Origin: Amycolatopsis sp. WAC 01376
Lineage (GTDB): Bacteria > Actinomycetota > Actinomycetes > Mycobacteriales > Pseudonocardiaceae
NCBI RefSeq assembly: GCF_003947415.1
Contig: NZ_QHKL01000007.1
Span: 310,001 to 374,000, forward strand
Length of the DNA stretch: 64,000 bases
Direction: 5' to 3'
Notes under the pieces: model-generated
What the model was told of the DNA's origin: nothing
The model's database searches: none
The model's input: the letters and a program-made list of their open reading frames with translations, nothing else
Shown: positions 8,168 to 16,226 of the stretch, in pieces
Position numbering within the stretch: position 1 is the first letter of the stretch
Layout: each line of letters opens with the position of its first letter
Program-made: the position numbers and the translations under genes

Positions 8168-9063
8168 GGCGGCGGGCGCTCGCCCTGTTCGCGGTGGCCC
8201 TGCTGGCGGCGGCCGGATGCTCCGCCGGCGGCGGAGGCGGCAAGTCGGTCGTCGTCACGACGAACATTCTCGGCGACATCACCCGCGCCATCGTCGGCGA
8301 TCAGGCCGAAGTGACCGTGTTGATGAAGCCGAACGCCGATCCGCATTCCTTCGGCATCTCCGCACAGCAGGCGGCCCAGGTCGAGCGTGCCGGTCTGATC
8401 GTCTACAACGGACTCGGGCTCGAAGAGGGCATGCTGCGCACCGTCCGCACCGCTGAGGAAAACGGTGTGCCGTCGCTGCCGGCCGGGGAGCGGGCGAACC
8501 CGATCAGCTACGCCGACAACAAGCCGGACCCCCATTTCTGGACGGATCCGGCACGGGTGCGCGACACGGTGAAGACGATCGCCGACGAGGTCGTCGCCCA
8601 TGTCGACGGCGTCGACGAAGCGGTGATCCGCGCCAACGCCGAACGCTATCGCGGCGAGATCGAGGCGCTCGACGCGATGATGGCCGGGAAGTTCGGTGGG
8701 ATTCCGCGCGAACGCCGGAAGCTGGTCACGAATCACCACGTGTTCGGGTACTTGGCCCAGCGGTTCGGCTTCGACGTCGTCGGCGCGGTGATCCCCGGCG
8801 GGACCACGCTCGCTTCCCCCAGTTCCTCGGATCTGAAAGCACTCGCCGACACCGTCCGCGCGGCGGGGGTTCCGGTGATCTTCGCCGATTCCTCGCAACC
8901 GGACCGGCTCGCGCGGGTGCTGGCCGAGCAAGCCGGGCTGCACGTCCAGGTGGCCCCGTTGTTCTCCGAATCGCTCAGTGAACCAGGCCAGGGCGCGGCC
9001 ACCTATCTGGAAATGATGCGCGCCAACACCGAATCGATCACCACCGGTTTGACCCGTTCCTGA
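8164..9063 (+). CDS. aztC: zinc ABC transporter substrate-binding lipoprotein AztC
   Basis: A 299-residue cluster A-I (ZnuA/TroA-like) binding protein, lipobox LAAAGC with Cys19. The metal ligands can be read as His61 (NADPHSFG), His124 (PDPHFW), His191/192 (TNHHVFGYLAQRFGF) and Asp242 (FADSSQ). The long His-rich loop of ZnuA is absent and a shorter DNKPDPH loop is in its place, as in AztC. It delivers zinc to AztB/AztA at the outer membrane face. Start ATG overlaps the upstream stop by 4 bp. Confidence 0.93.
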   Translation: MRRRALALFAVALLAAAGCSAGGGGGKSVVVTTNILGDITRAIVGDQAEVTVLMKPNADPHSFGISAQQAAQVERAGLIVYNGLGLEEGMLRTVRTAEENGVPSLPAGERANPISYADNKPDPHFWTDPARVRDTVKTIADEVVAHVDGVDEAVIRANAERYRGEIEALDAMMAGKFGGIPRERRKLVTNHHVFGYLAQRFGFDVVGAVIPGGTTLASPSSSDLKALADTVRAAGVPVIFADSSQPDRLARVLAEQAGLHVQVAPLFSESLSEPGQGAATYLEMMRANTESITTGLTRS

Positions 9064-9089
9064 TCGGAACAGACGAAAGGCACAGTGAA

Positions 9090-10262
9090 ATGGCAAGGAA
9101 AACCCGATATCTCGCGCTGATGGCGACGACGGCGAGCACCCTCGCGCTCGCCGCCTGCGGGACCGAACAGCCGGCGGCGGAGGCCGGAAAGAGCGCGGCT
9201 CCGGCACCGGTGGTCGCCGATCCCGTGGCTGTCACCTATGACGGTGGCATCGTCCTGCTCGACGGGAAGACCTTGAAGGAGGCCAAGAAGCTTCCGCTGG
9301 AGGGCTTCAACCGGCTCAACCCCGCCGGGAACGACCGGCACCTGCTGGTCTCGACCTCCACCGGGTTCCGGGTCCTGGACGCAGTCGGTGCCGTGCTGAC
9401 GGACAACGAGGTGAAGGCGGCCAAGCCGGGACACGTCGTCCGGCACGCGGGCAAGACGGTGCTGTTCGCCGACGGGACCGGCGAGGTGACGGTCTTCGAC
9501 CCGAAGACGATCGGCGCCGCGGCCTTGCCCGCGCCGAAGCACAAGACGCCGGAAGCGCATCACGGCGTGGCCGTCGAACTCGCGAACGGCGAGCTGGTCA
9601 CCACCGTCGGGAACAAGGACAAGCGGTCCGGAATCGTGGTGCTGGACAAGGACAAGAAGGAGATCGCGCGCAACGAGCAGTGCCCCGGCGTGCACGGTGA
9701 AGCCGCCGCGCGTGGCGAAGCGGTCGTGGTCGGATGCCAGACCGGTGTGCTGATCTACCGCAACGGTGCCATCACCAAGGTGACCAGCCCGGACCCCTAC
9801 GGACGCATCGGGAACCAGGCGGGCTCGGACGTCTCCCCGATCACCTTGGGCGACTACAAGGTCGACGAAGCGGCCGAGCTCGAACGCCCGACCAGGATTT
9901 CCCTGATCGACACCGAGAAGGCGACGCTCAAACACGTCGACATCGGGACCAGCTACACCTTCCGGTCGCTGGCCCGCGGCCCGCAGGGCGCGGTGGTGGT
10001 GCTGGGCACCGACGGGCAGATCCACGTGATCGACCCGGTGAGCGGTGCCGTGACGCGGAAGATCGCCGTCCTCGGAACCTGGCAGGAACCGATCGAGTGG
10101 CAGCAGCCGCGTCCGGCGATCTTCGTCCGGGGCGGAACCGCCTACGTCACCGATCCCGGCAAGAAGGAGATCCACTCGGTCGACCTCGCCTCGGGCACGA
10201 AGACCGCGACCGGCACGATTCCGGGAACGCCGAACGAGGTGAGCGGCGTCCTCGGACACTGA
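9090..10262 (+). CDS. aztD: zinc metallochaperone AztD (second copy)
   Basis: A 390-residue lipoprotein (LALAAC, Cys23) with a beta-propeller-type repeat. It has PGHVVRHAGKTVLFADGTGE (His115, His119), PEAHHGVAV (His157, His158) and CPGVHGEA (His202), a set expected of AztD chaperones, but the DHGDHVHYY loop of the first copy is missing. GAAAGG lies 9 nt before the ATG; the gene is 26 bp after aztC in the same operon. It probably transfers zinc to AztC in the exported compartment. A strong hairpin follows 13 bp after the stop. Confidence 0.88.
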   Translation: MARKTRYLALMATTASTLALAACGTEQPAAEAGKSAAPAPVVADPVAVTYDGGIVLLDGKTLKEAKKLPLEGFNRLNPAGNDRHLLVSTSTGFRVLDAVGAVLTDNEVKAAKPGHVVRHAGKTVLFADGTGEVTVFDPKTIGAAALPAPKHKTPEAHHGVAVELANGELVTTVGNKDKRSGIVVLDKDKKEIARNEQCPGVHGEAAARGEAVVVGCQTGVLIYRNGAITKVTSPDPYGRIGNQAGSDVSPITLGDYKVDEAAELERPTRISLIDTEKATLKHVDIGTSYTFRSLARGPQGAVVVLGTDGQIHVIDPVSGAVTRKIAVLGTWQEPIEWQQPRPAIFVRGGTAYVTDPGKKEIHSVDLASGTKTATGTIPGTPNEVSGVLGH

Positions 10263-10275
10263 CCTCCTGCCTGTG

Positions 10276-10326
10276 CCGTGAAGGACTCCTTGAGGGACTC
10301 TGGGTCCCTCAAGGAGTCCTTCACGG
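10276..10326. terminator. terminator-like hairpin, family B (TGAAGGACTCCTTGAGG type)
   Basis: Perfect 23-bp arms at 10276-10298 and 10304-10326 with the loop TCTGG, 13 bp after the aztD stop. No U-tract follows. A sister with the same inner stem and loop but changed outer bases on both strands is at 39138-39194, evidence that the base pairing itself is kept. Confidence 0.85.
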
Positions 10327-10336
10327 CTGGCTTGGG

Positions 10337-10715
10337 GTCGTGAGTGGTAAGTGGGGTTCTAGTGAGGGGTAGGGCAAACGTGTCGTGTCTGGGGTGAGAT
10401 GGTGGGCTGGGTGACGCAATACCGCACTCGTGTGCTCAGACCCGGATCTCGCGTGTTTAGAGACGTAACTCGCGTGTTCAGACTCCGCACTCGCGAGTGC
10501 GGCATCCAGACACGCGAGTCACGCCTTCCTTCACGACCGGCCACCGAGGTCACAGCCGCCCCATTGTCACCAGGGACCACATCTGACGGTAGCGAAAGCC
10601 TCCTTCACTACCCTCAGAGTAGGCAAGGAGGCCCTCACTACCAGGAGAACGCCCACGCAGGAGCGACACTGGCCCCAAGCCACGACACGTTTGCCTTCCC
10701 CTCACCACTCACGAC
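10337..10715. repeat. composite repeat element with inverted termini (MITE-like)
   Basis: The outer ends are inverted GTCGTGAGTGG arms (10337-10347 and 10705-10715). Just inside are near-identical inverted repeats of about 25 bp (10362-10387 and 10681-10705), both ending GGCAAACGTGTCGTG. The interior holds a perfect 18-bp palindrome at 10485-10502 set in CGCGTGT/CGCGAGT repeats, and a copy of dispersed family C at 10534-10704. No credible protein-coding frame is inside. The arrangement fits a small non-autonomous element or a nest of repeats. Confidence 0.6.
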
Positions 10716-10854
10716 CCTTGCGAAGTCGTGCAGTTGCCCAAATCGGGCATAGCCGTTTTGGTCACTGTCCCTTATGGACAGTCCCGCTCCTGCCGTCAAC
10801 TCCGGCCCACCCCGCCGGCTCGGTACTGCCACACTCAACCCACTCACGAGACGG
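10716..10854. repeat. dispersed repeat family D, copy 1, and rest of the gap
   Basis: Contains ACTGTCCCTTATGGACAGT, a 7-bp-arm dyad, followed by GCCGTCAACTCCGGC. The same order of blocks occurs at 29842-29962 and 61957-62089, each time directly beside a family A hairpin arm. No gene is seen between 10263 and 10854. Confidence 0.6.
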
Positions 10855-11490
10855 TCACCGGCGGATGAGGCCGAGATCGGTCGCGGTGGCGACGGCGGCG
10901 GTGCGCGAGTCCACGCCGAGTTTGGTGTAGCTGCGGGCCAGGTGGGATTTCACGGTGCCCTCGGTCAGGTGGAGCCGCTCGGCGATGGCCCGGTTGGACA
11001 GGCCGTCGGCGACCAGGACCAGTACTTCGATCTCGCGCAGCGTCAGCGCGGCCGAGGGCGTCCGCATCCGGTTCATCAGCCGGTCGGCCACGGTCGGGGC
11101 GAGTGTGGTGCGTCCGGCGGCGGCGGTGCGCACGGCGGCCGCGAGGCTTTCGGGAGGGGCGTCCTTGAGGAGATAACCGGTGGCACCTGCTTCGATCGCC
11201 GGCAGCGTGTCGGCGTCGGTGTCGAAGGTGGTGACGATCAGGACGCGAGGTGCGTCCGGTCGCGCGGTGATCACCGCGGTGGCTTCGGCCCCGGTCATGC
11301 CGGGGCCGAAGCGCAGGTCCATCAGCACGACGTCGATGTCGCCCTCGGCGGCGCGGGCCACCGCTTCCTCCGCGGTCGCGGCTTCGGCCGTGACGACGAG
11401 ACCGGGTTCGGTTTCCAGCAAGGCGCGCAATCCTGCCCGGACGATGGGGTGGTCGTCGGCCAGGAGGAGCCGGATCGGGGGCGCGGTCAC
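10855..11490 (-). CDS. NarL/LuxR-type response regulator
   Basis: A 211-residue two-domain regulator. The receiver has acidic pocket ADDH (residues 11-14), phospho-acceptor Asp58 in VVLMDLRFGPGMTG, a TTF segment and Lys in YLLKDAPPE. The C-terminal LuxR helix-turn-helix reads LTLREIEVLVLVADGLSNRAIAERLHLTEGTVKSHL. It is transcribed after the histidine kinase with a 4-bp overlap, so the two form a cognate pair; the divergent ABC transporter genes at 12834-14602 are the likely target. Confidence 0.95.
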   Translation of the reverse strand: MTAPPIRLLLADDHPIVRAGLRALLETEPGLVVTAEAATAEEAVARAAEGDIDVVLMDLRFGPGMTGAEATAVITARPDAPRVLIVTTFDTDADTLPAIEAGATGYLLKDAPPESLAAAVRTAAAGRTTLAPTVADRLMNRMRTPSAALTLREIEVLVLVADGLSNRAIAERLHLTEGTVKSHLARSYTKLGVDSRTAAVATATDLGLIRR

Positions 11491-12662
11491 GGGCGTTCCT
11501 CGGATTCGACGGGCAGCCGCACGGACAAGGTCGTGCCGTGGCCGGGGGAGGACTCGACGGTGAGCGTTCCGTCCAGTGCTTCGGTCCGCGTGCGCATCGC
11601 GCTGAGTCCGAAGCCGCTGTGCTCCGGGTGGAAGCCGATGCCGTTGTCGACGACCTCGAGGGTGGCGTGTTCCCCGAGGTAGCTCAAGGTGATCTCGGCG
11701 GTGGACGCATTGGCGTGCTGGACGGTGTTCGAGAGGGCCGCCTGGCCGATGCGCAGCAACGCGACCTCGTGCGCGGTCGGCAGCGGAACGGGAGCCCCGG
11801 CGAGGCGGAAGCGTGCGATGAGCCGGTGCCGGGCGCTCGTGGTGGCGCAGAGTCGTTCCAGCGCGTCGGCCAGTGTGGTGTCGTCGAGCGCGGGAGGGGA
11901 CAGGGCGACGACGAAGCGGCGGGCTTCGGCGAGGTTGTCCGCGGCCGCTTGACGTGCCTGCTCGACATAGCGGGCGGCGTTCCCGGCAGTGTCGGGAAGC
12001 GTTCTTTCGGCGGCCCGCAACAGGAGTTGGATGCTCGACAGCCCTTGGGCGAGGGTGTCGTGGATCTCGTGGGCCAGCCGCTCCCGCTCGGCGAGCACTC
12101 CCGCCGCGTGCTGCGCCTCGGCGAGGTCGGCGCGGGTGGCGGTGAGCTCCTCGATCAGGTCGCGGCGATGTTCACTTTCGCGGTACAGCGCCTGGTACCC
12201 CCACACGACGGCGACCGCGACGGCGGCGCCGAGTGCCGGCCCGATCGCCGCCGCCGGTGCGAAGGAACCCTGGTGGGCGGCGAACGCGGCGATAGCGGCC
12301 AACGCGGTCGCGATCACCGCGACCAGACCTTGACGGCGCGGAAGCAGATGCAACTGCAGGAAGTACAGCGGGAAGGCGAGCCAGACACCGTCGGCGGTCA
12401 GCGCCAACAGGACCAGCCACACGACGCCCACGGCGATCAGCCACCACAGGGCAACCTGCCGTGACGTCCTGACGAGGGGCAGGAGCGGCCCGGCCGCGTA
12501 CACCACACCGCACACCAGCGCCGTCGCGACGACGGCCACCGCGTGGGCCGAGCCGCCGGCCACCGCCCGCGCGGCCGCCAGCGCGAGCAGCGCGACGAAC
12601 AGCAGGTGCAGACACCAGGTCAGCACCCGGCTGGTCGGGGTCAAAGCAGGCGTGGTGATCAC
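11487..12662 (-). CDS. sensor histidine kinase (HisKA_3/HATPase_c)
   Basis: A 391-residue membrane kinase. The first 150 or so residues form about five membrane helices with almost no extracellular domain, which suggests sensing in the membrane. ERERLAHEIHDTLAQGLSSIQLLL carries the phospho-accepting His, typical of HPK7/NarL-type kinases. The ATP-binding domain ends DNGIGFHPEHSGFGLSAMRTR. A GTG at 12660-12662 was used; the ribosome site is weak, and a start some residues further in cannot be excluded. Together with the regulator it probably responds to an envelope stress or drug exported by the divergent ABC system. Confidence 0.93.
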   Translation of the reverse strand: MITTPALTPTSRVLTWCLHLLFVALLALAAARAVAGGSAHAVAVVATALVCGVVYAAGPLLPLVRTSRQVALWWLIAVGVVWLVLLALTADGVWLAFPLYFLQLHLLPRRQGLVAVIATALAAIAAFAAHQGSFAPAAAIGPALGAAVAVAVVWGYQALYRESEHRRDLIEELTATRADLAEAQHAAGVLAERERLAHEIHDTLAQGLSSIQLLLRAAERTLPDTAGNAARYVEQARQAAADNLAEARRFVVALSPPALDDTTLADALERLCATTSARHRLIARFRLAGAPVPLPTAHEVALLRIGQAALSNTVQHANASTAEITLSYLGEHATLEVVDNGIGFHPEHSGFGLSAMRTRTEALDGTLTVESSPGHGTTLSVRLPVESEERP

Positions 12663-12833
12663 AATGCGTCCAGATTACGGAGCAGGCTCGGCGAGCGCCT
12701 CTATCCAAAGGTAGAGGCGGCGTGCCGTCTTCCGACGGACGAAGTGCCATCTCCGGCCAGATGTCCTCGCCGGTCCCGGCGGCGATCGTGGAGAGGTACC
12801 CAGCCCACCCGCCGGAGAGGACAGACCGGAACC

Positions 12834-13916
12834 GTGTTCGTCGCCTGGAGAGACCTGAGATTCGCCAAGGGGCGGTTCGCCCTGATGGGCGCCGTCGTCG
12901 TGCTGATCACCCTGCTGGTCGGCCTGTTGTCCGGGCTCACCGCGGGATTGGGCGAGCAGAACATCTCCGCGATCACGGGCTTGCCCGCGGACAAGATCGT
13001 CTTCGCCGCTCCCGGTGACGGGCAGAGCCTTTCCTACGCCAACTCCGCCATCAGCGAGACACAACGACAGCGGTGGGCCGAGACCCCGGGCGTCATCGGC
13101 GTCGAACCGCTGGGCATCGCCACCACCAAGGCCACCGCGGGGAGCCGCAGCGCCGGGATCTCCGTGTTCGGCGTCCGGACCGGTTCGGCGCTCGCCCCCG
13201 ACAGCGGGAAGATCGTCGCCGATTCGGTGGTGCTGTCGACGTCCGCCGCCGATGACTTGGGCGTCCGAAGCGGGGACACCATCACCGTGGCCGGACGTCC
13301 GCTGACGGTCGGCGCCGTGACCGGGGACGCCTGGTTCAGCCACACCCCGGTGGTGTGGGCGGCCCTCGACGTCTGGGCGAAGACGGCGCCGCCTTCGGGC
13401 GGTGAGCCGAGTGCGACGGTGCTCGCGCTGAACACCACCACCGATGCCGATCTCGCGGCCACCGACCGCGCCGCCGGCACCCAGACGGTTTCGAAGAGCG
13501 ACTCGTTGTCCGCGATCGGCTCCTACACCTCCGAGAACGGTTCGCTGCAACTGATGCGCGGCTTCCTGTTCGCCATCTCCGCCCTCGTGATCGGCGCCTT
13601 CTTCACCGTCTGGACCATCCAGCGCAGCGGCGACATCGCCGTTCTCAAGGCGCTGGGGGCGAGTACGGCCTTCCTACTGAAGGACGCGCTCGGCCAGGCT
13701 GTCGTACTTCTCGCCGGCGGCACCGCCGTCGGAACCGGGCTGGCCGTCGGCTTGGGGGCGGTCGTCGGCGGCTCCGCCGTGCCGTTCCTGCTGACACCCG
13801 CCACCGTTCTCGTCCCGGCCGCCGTGATGATCCTGCTCGGTGCGCTGGGGGCCGCGCTTTCCGTCCGCCGTATCACCTCCGTCGACCCGCTGACCGCACT
13901 CGGGAGTGCCCGATGA
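12834..13916 (+). CDS. ABC transporter permease, MacB/FtsX type
   Basis: A 360-residue permease: one N-terminal helix (ALMGAVVVLITLLVGLLSGL), an extracytoplasmic MacB-like domain of about 200 residues, then three C-terminal helices with FtsX pattern (IGAFFTVWTIQRSGDIAVLKALGAS). This topology is that of mechanotransmission exporters and lipid/peptide efflux systems. Start GTG at 12834 follows GGAGAGG. The stop overlaps the ATPase ATG by 4 bp. It is divergent from the two-component genes. Confidence 0.9.
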   Translation: MFVAWRDLRFAKGRFALMGAVVVLITLLVGLLSGLTAGLGEQNISAITGLPADKIVFAAPGDGQSLSYANSAISETQRQRWAETPGVIGVEPLGIATTKATAGSRSAGISVFGVRTGSALAPDSGKIVADSVVLSTSAADDLGVRSGDTITVAGRPLTVGAVTGDAWFSHTPVVWAALDVWAKTAPPSGGEPSATVLALNTTTDADLAATDRAAGTQTVSKSDSLSAIGSYTSENGSLQLMRGFLFAISALVIGAFFTVWTIQRSGDIAVLKALGASTAFLLKDALGQAVVLLAGGTAVGTGLAVGLGAVVGGSAVPFLLTPATVLVPAAVMILLGALGAALSVRRITSVDPLTALGSAR

Positions 13917-14602
13917 GCTTGAACCTGACCGGCGTCACCCTCACCTATCCCGACGGCGACTCCCGCCTCACCGCCCTCGACAACGTCACGCTGGACGTCC
14001 CCTCCGGCGCGCTCACCGCTGTCGCCGGGCCCTCCGGTTCCGGCAAGTCCAGCCTGCTCGCCGTCGCCGCCACCCTGATCAGCCCGGATAGCGGGACCGT
14101 CACGATCGACGACACCGTGACCACGGGCCTGTCCCGCGCCGAACTCACCGAACTCCGCCGCCGCAAGATCGGGATCGTCTTCCAGCAACCGAATCTGCTG
14201 CCGTCCCTCACGGCGGCCGAACAAATTCAGGTCATGGCCCGGATCGACGGCCGCTCCCCGGCGGCGGCACGGGGTGTGGCCATGGATCTGCTCGACGCCG
14301 TCGGGCTCGCCCCGCAGGCCGGACGGCGCCCGCATCAGCTCTCCGGCGGTCAACGACAGCGGGTGAACATCGCGCGTGCGCTGATGAACGAACCCACCGT
14401 GCTGCTGGTCGACGAACCGACGAGTGCCCTCGATCACGACCGTGGCGCCGCGGTCGTCGAGCTGATCACCCGCCTCACCCACGAGCGGGCCACCGCCACC
14501 GTCCTGGTCACCCACGACCGGGTCCACCTCGCCGCGGTGGACCGGATCGTCGAAGTCCACGATGGACGGTTGGGAATTCCCTCGACGGCCGTGAACACGT
14601 AA
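13913..14602 (+). CDS. ABC transporter ATP-binding protein, MacB/LolD type
   Basis: A 229-residue ATPase with Walker A GPSGSGKSS, Q-loop IVFQQPNLLPSLTAAEQ, signature LSGGQRQRVNIARALMNEP, Walker B VLLVDEPTSALDH and switch His in VLVTHD. These are typical of the LolD/MacB subfamily that works with FtsX-type permeases. It is coupled to the permease by a 4-bp overlap. The operon ends here. Confidence 0.94.
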   Translation: MSLNLTGVTLTYPDGDSRLTALDNVTLDVPSGALTAVAGPSGSGKSSLLAVAATLISPDSGTVTIDDTVTTGLSRAELTELRRRKIGIVFQQPNLLPSLTAAEQIQVMARIDGRSPAAARGVAMDLLDAVGLAPQAGRRPHQLSGGQRQRVNIARALMNEPTVLLVDEPTSALDHDRGAAVVELITRLTHERATATVLVTHDRVHLAAVDRIVEVHDGRLGIPSTAVNT

Positions 14603-14963
14603 AAGGATCCCGCGACTTCCGGAGAGCAGGAAAATTCGTTCCTTGTCACGGTCGCTCTTTCGGATTTCGAAGGCACTGGGAATGCGTCATTCTTTCGGCC
14701 CGATTCCATCGAACTCGGCTGTTCGCAGCTATAACATTACGCGATGTCGTCGGGTTATGACCTGCAAGAATGGACGACCGGTTTTTCGTACTTACGGAGG
14801 TACCCCTTCAAAGTTTCTCGCACTACTTTCCATTCCTGTCAGCCCGACCGCGCAGGACTGAGCCACGGAAGTCTTCTCTGGCAGCTCTGAGTGAAGAATA
14901 TTCGTTGCGGGCTGATTGTCCGAATTCGAACCCGGCCGCCGCGGCGATCCACTAAGGAAACTG
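14603..14963. other. gap of about 360 bp, visibly less GC-rich; leader of the aspartokinase-NRPS operon
   Basis: The region is lower in GC than its surroundings and has many TTC, TTT and ATT runs. A 61-codon frame from an ATG at 14770 to a TAA at 14953, ending 8 bp before the aspartokinase start, has no ribosome-binding site and no recognisable motif; I do not call it a gene. TATAAC near 14733 could be a -10 element. Nothing else is recognised. Confidence 0.5.
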
Positions 14964-16226
14964 GTGAATTCTTCTCCGGACCTCGAGCTCAGCTTGGACC
15001 TGCCTTTACGGAAGACGCGGAGCGAAGGGCCGGTCATACGAAAATACGGTGGCTCCTCGCTGGCCACGCCGGTAATGGTGAGCGACGTGGCCGCCGAAGT
15101 GGCCGCGATCGCCGAAGCGGGGAACCGGTTGGTCCTGGTCGTATCGGCCATGGGGGACACCACCGACAGGCTGATCGACCTGGCCGGGGAGTTCGCCGAG
15201 ACACCGCATCCTCGGGAACTCGACCAGCTGATGGCGACGGGCGAACAGGTCTCCGCGTCGGTGCTCGCCATGGCGCTGACCGAGCGCGGGGTGCGGGCCG
15301 TGTCATTGTCCGGTGACCAGGCGGGGATCGAGGTGACCGGCGAACCCGGGGCCGGGACCATCGTGCGGGTCGACCCAGGCAAGATCCTCACACGGCTGCG
15401 TGAAGCGCAGGTCGTCGTGGTCGCCGGTTTCCAGGGGCGGAACGCCGACGGTGAGCTGCTGACCCTGGGCAGGGGCGGTTCCGACACCACCGCGGTGGCG
15501 CTCGCGGCCGCGCTCGGCGGTGCCGAATGCGAGATCCGCACCGACGTCCACGGCGTTCGCACGGCCGACCCCAGGATCGTCTCGGACACGCGTCCCGTCC
15601 AAGCGATCTCCTACGACACCATGGCCGAGCTCGCCGGGCTCGGGGCTCGCGTGCTGCATCCCAGATCCGTCGAGCTCGCGCGCCGCCACGGGGTGGCGGT
15701 GCGGGTGACGCACTCCTCGGATCCCGGCCCTTCCACCGTCGTCACGGCGGAGGAATCGTCGCTGGAAGGCACTCCCCGGGTCATCGGCATCGCACACGAA
15801 CGCGATGTGCGGCTGGTCAGAGTCGAGGTTTCCGCCGACGGCCCGGATCAGTACGCCCGCGTGCTCACGATGCTCGCGAGATGCGGGGTGAGACCGGACA
15901 ACCTGAGCTGGCCCGATCCCGGCGAGCTCCGGTTCACCGTCCGAGGTTCCGAGCCCCGCCTGCCGATCGCCGAACTCGCGATGGAGCTGGACGCCCGCGC
16001 CTCGGTTTTCGACGAGCTCGGCTCGGTCTCCGTGGTCGGCACCGCGCTGCTGGACCCGCCCGGGTTCCTGCCCGAACTGCTGCGGGTCCTCGCCGACCAC
16101 CGGGTCACGGTGCCGTCGTTGACGACGTCGCAGTCGCGGCTCACCGCCGTGATCCCCGCCGACGCCGTCGACACGACCGTCCGCGCCCTGCACGACTCGT
16201 TCGGCTTGGCGGAGGACAGGACATGA
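14964..16226 (+). CDS. aspartokinase, probably dedicated to the adjacent NRPS
   Basis: A 420-residue aspartate kinase that phosphorylates aspartate, the first step to diaminopimelate/lysine, threonine and diaminobutyrate. It has the KYGGSSL catalytic motif, VSAMGDTTDRLIDL, LGRGGSDTTAVALAAALGG, and EIRTDVHGVRTADPR, followed by two ACT-type regulatory stretches (from about residue 275). GTG at 14964 has AAGGAAA 5 nt upstream. The stop overlaps the NRPS ATG by 4 bp, so the enzyme is produced together with the NRPS and probably supplies its amino acid. Feedback sensitivity cannot be judged. Confidence 0.93.
   Translation: MNSSPDLELSLDLPLRKTRSEGPVIRKYGGSSLATPVMVSDVAAEVAAIAEAGNRLVLVVSAMGDTTDRLIDLAGEFAETPHPRELDQLMATGEQVSASVLAMALTERGVRAVSLSGDQAGIEVTGEPGAGTIVRVDPGKILTRLREAQVVVVAGFQGRNADGELLTLGRGGSDTTAVALAAALGGAECEIRTDVHGVRTADPRIVSDTRPVQAISYDTMAELAGLGARVLHPRSVELARRHGVAVRVTHSSDPGPSTVVTAEESSLEGTPRVIGIAHERDVRLVRVEVSADGPDQYARVLTMLARCGVRPDNLSWPDPGELRFTVRGSEPRLPIAELAMELDARASVFDELGSVSVVGTALLDPPGFLPELLRVLADHRVTVPSLTTSQSRLTAVIPADAVDTTVRALHDSFGLAEDRT

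Noticed and set aside
10399..10752. A 117-codon frame in the repeat region
   Set aside because: It is made of translated repeats (RTRVLRPGSRVFRD...) and has no ribosome-binding site.
14770..14955. A 61-codon frame just before the aspartokinase, considered as a leader peptide
   Set aside because: There is no ribosome site, no run of codons for a regulatory amino acid and no terminator/antiterminator pair.
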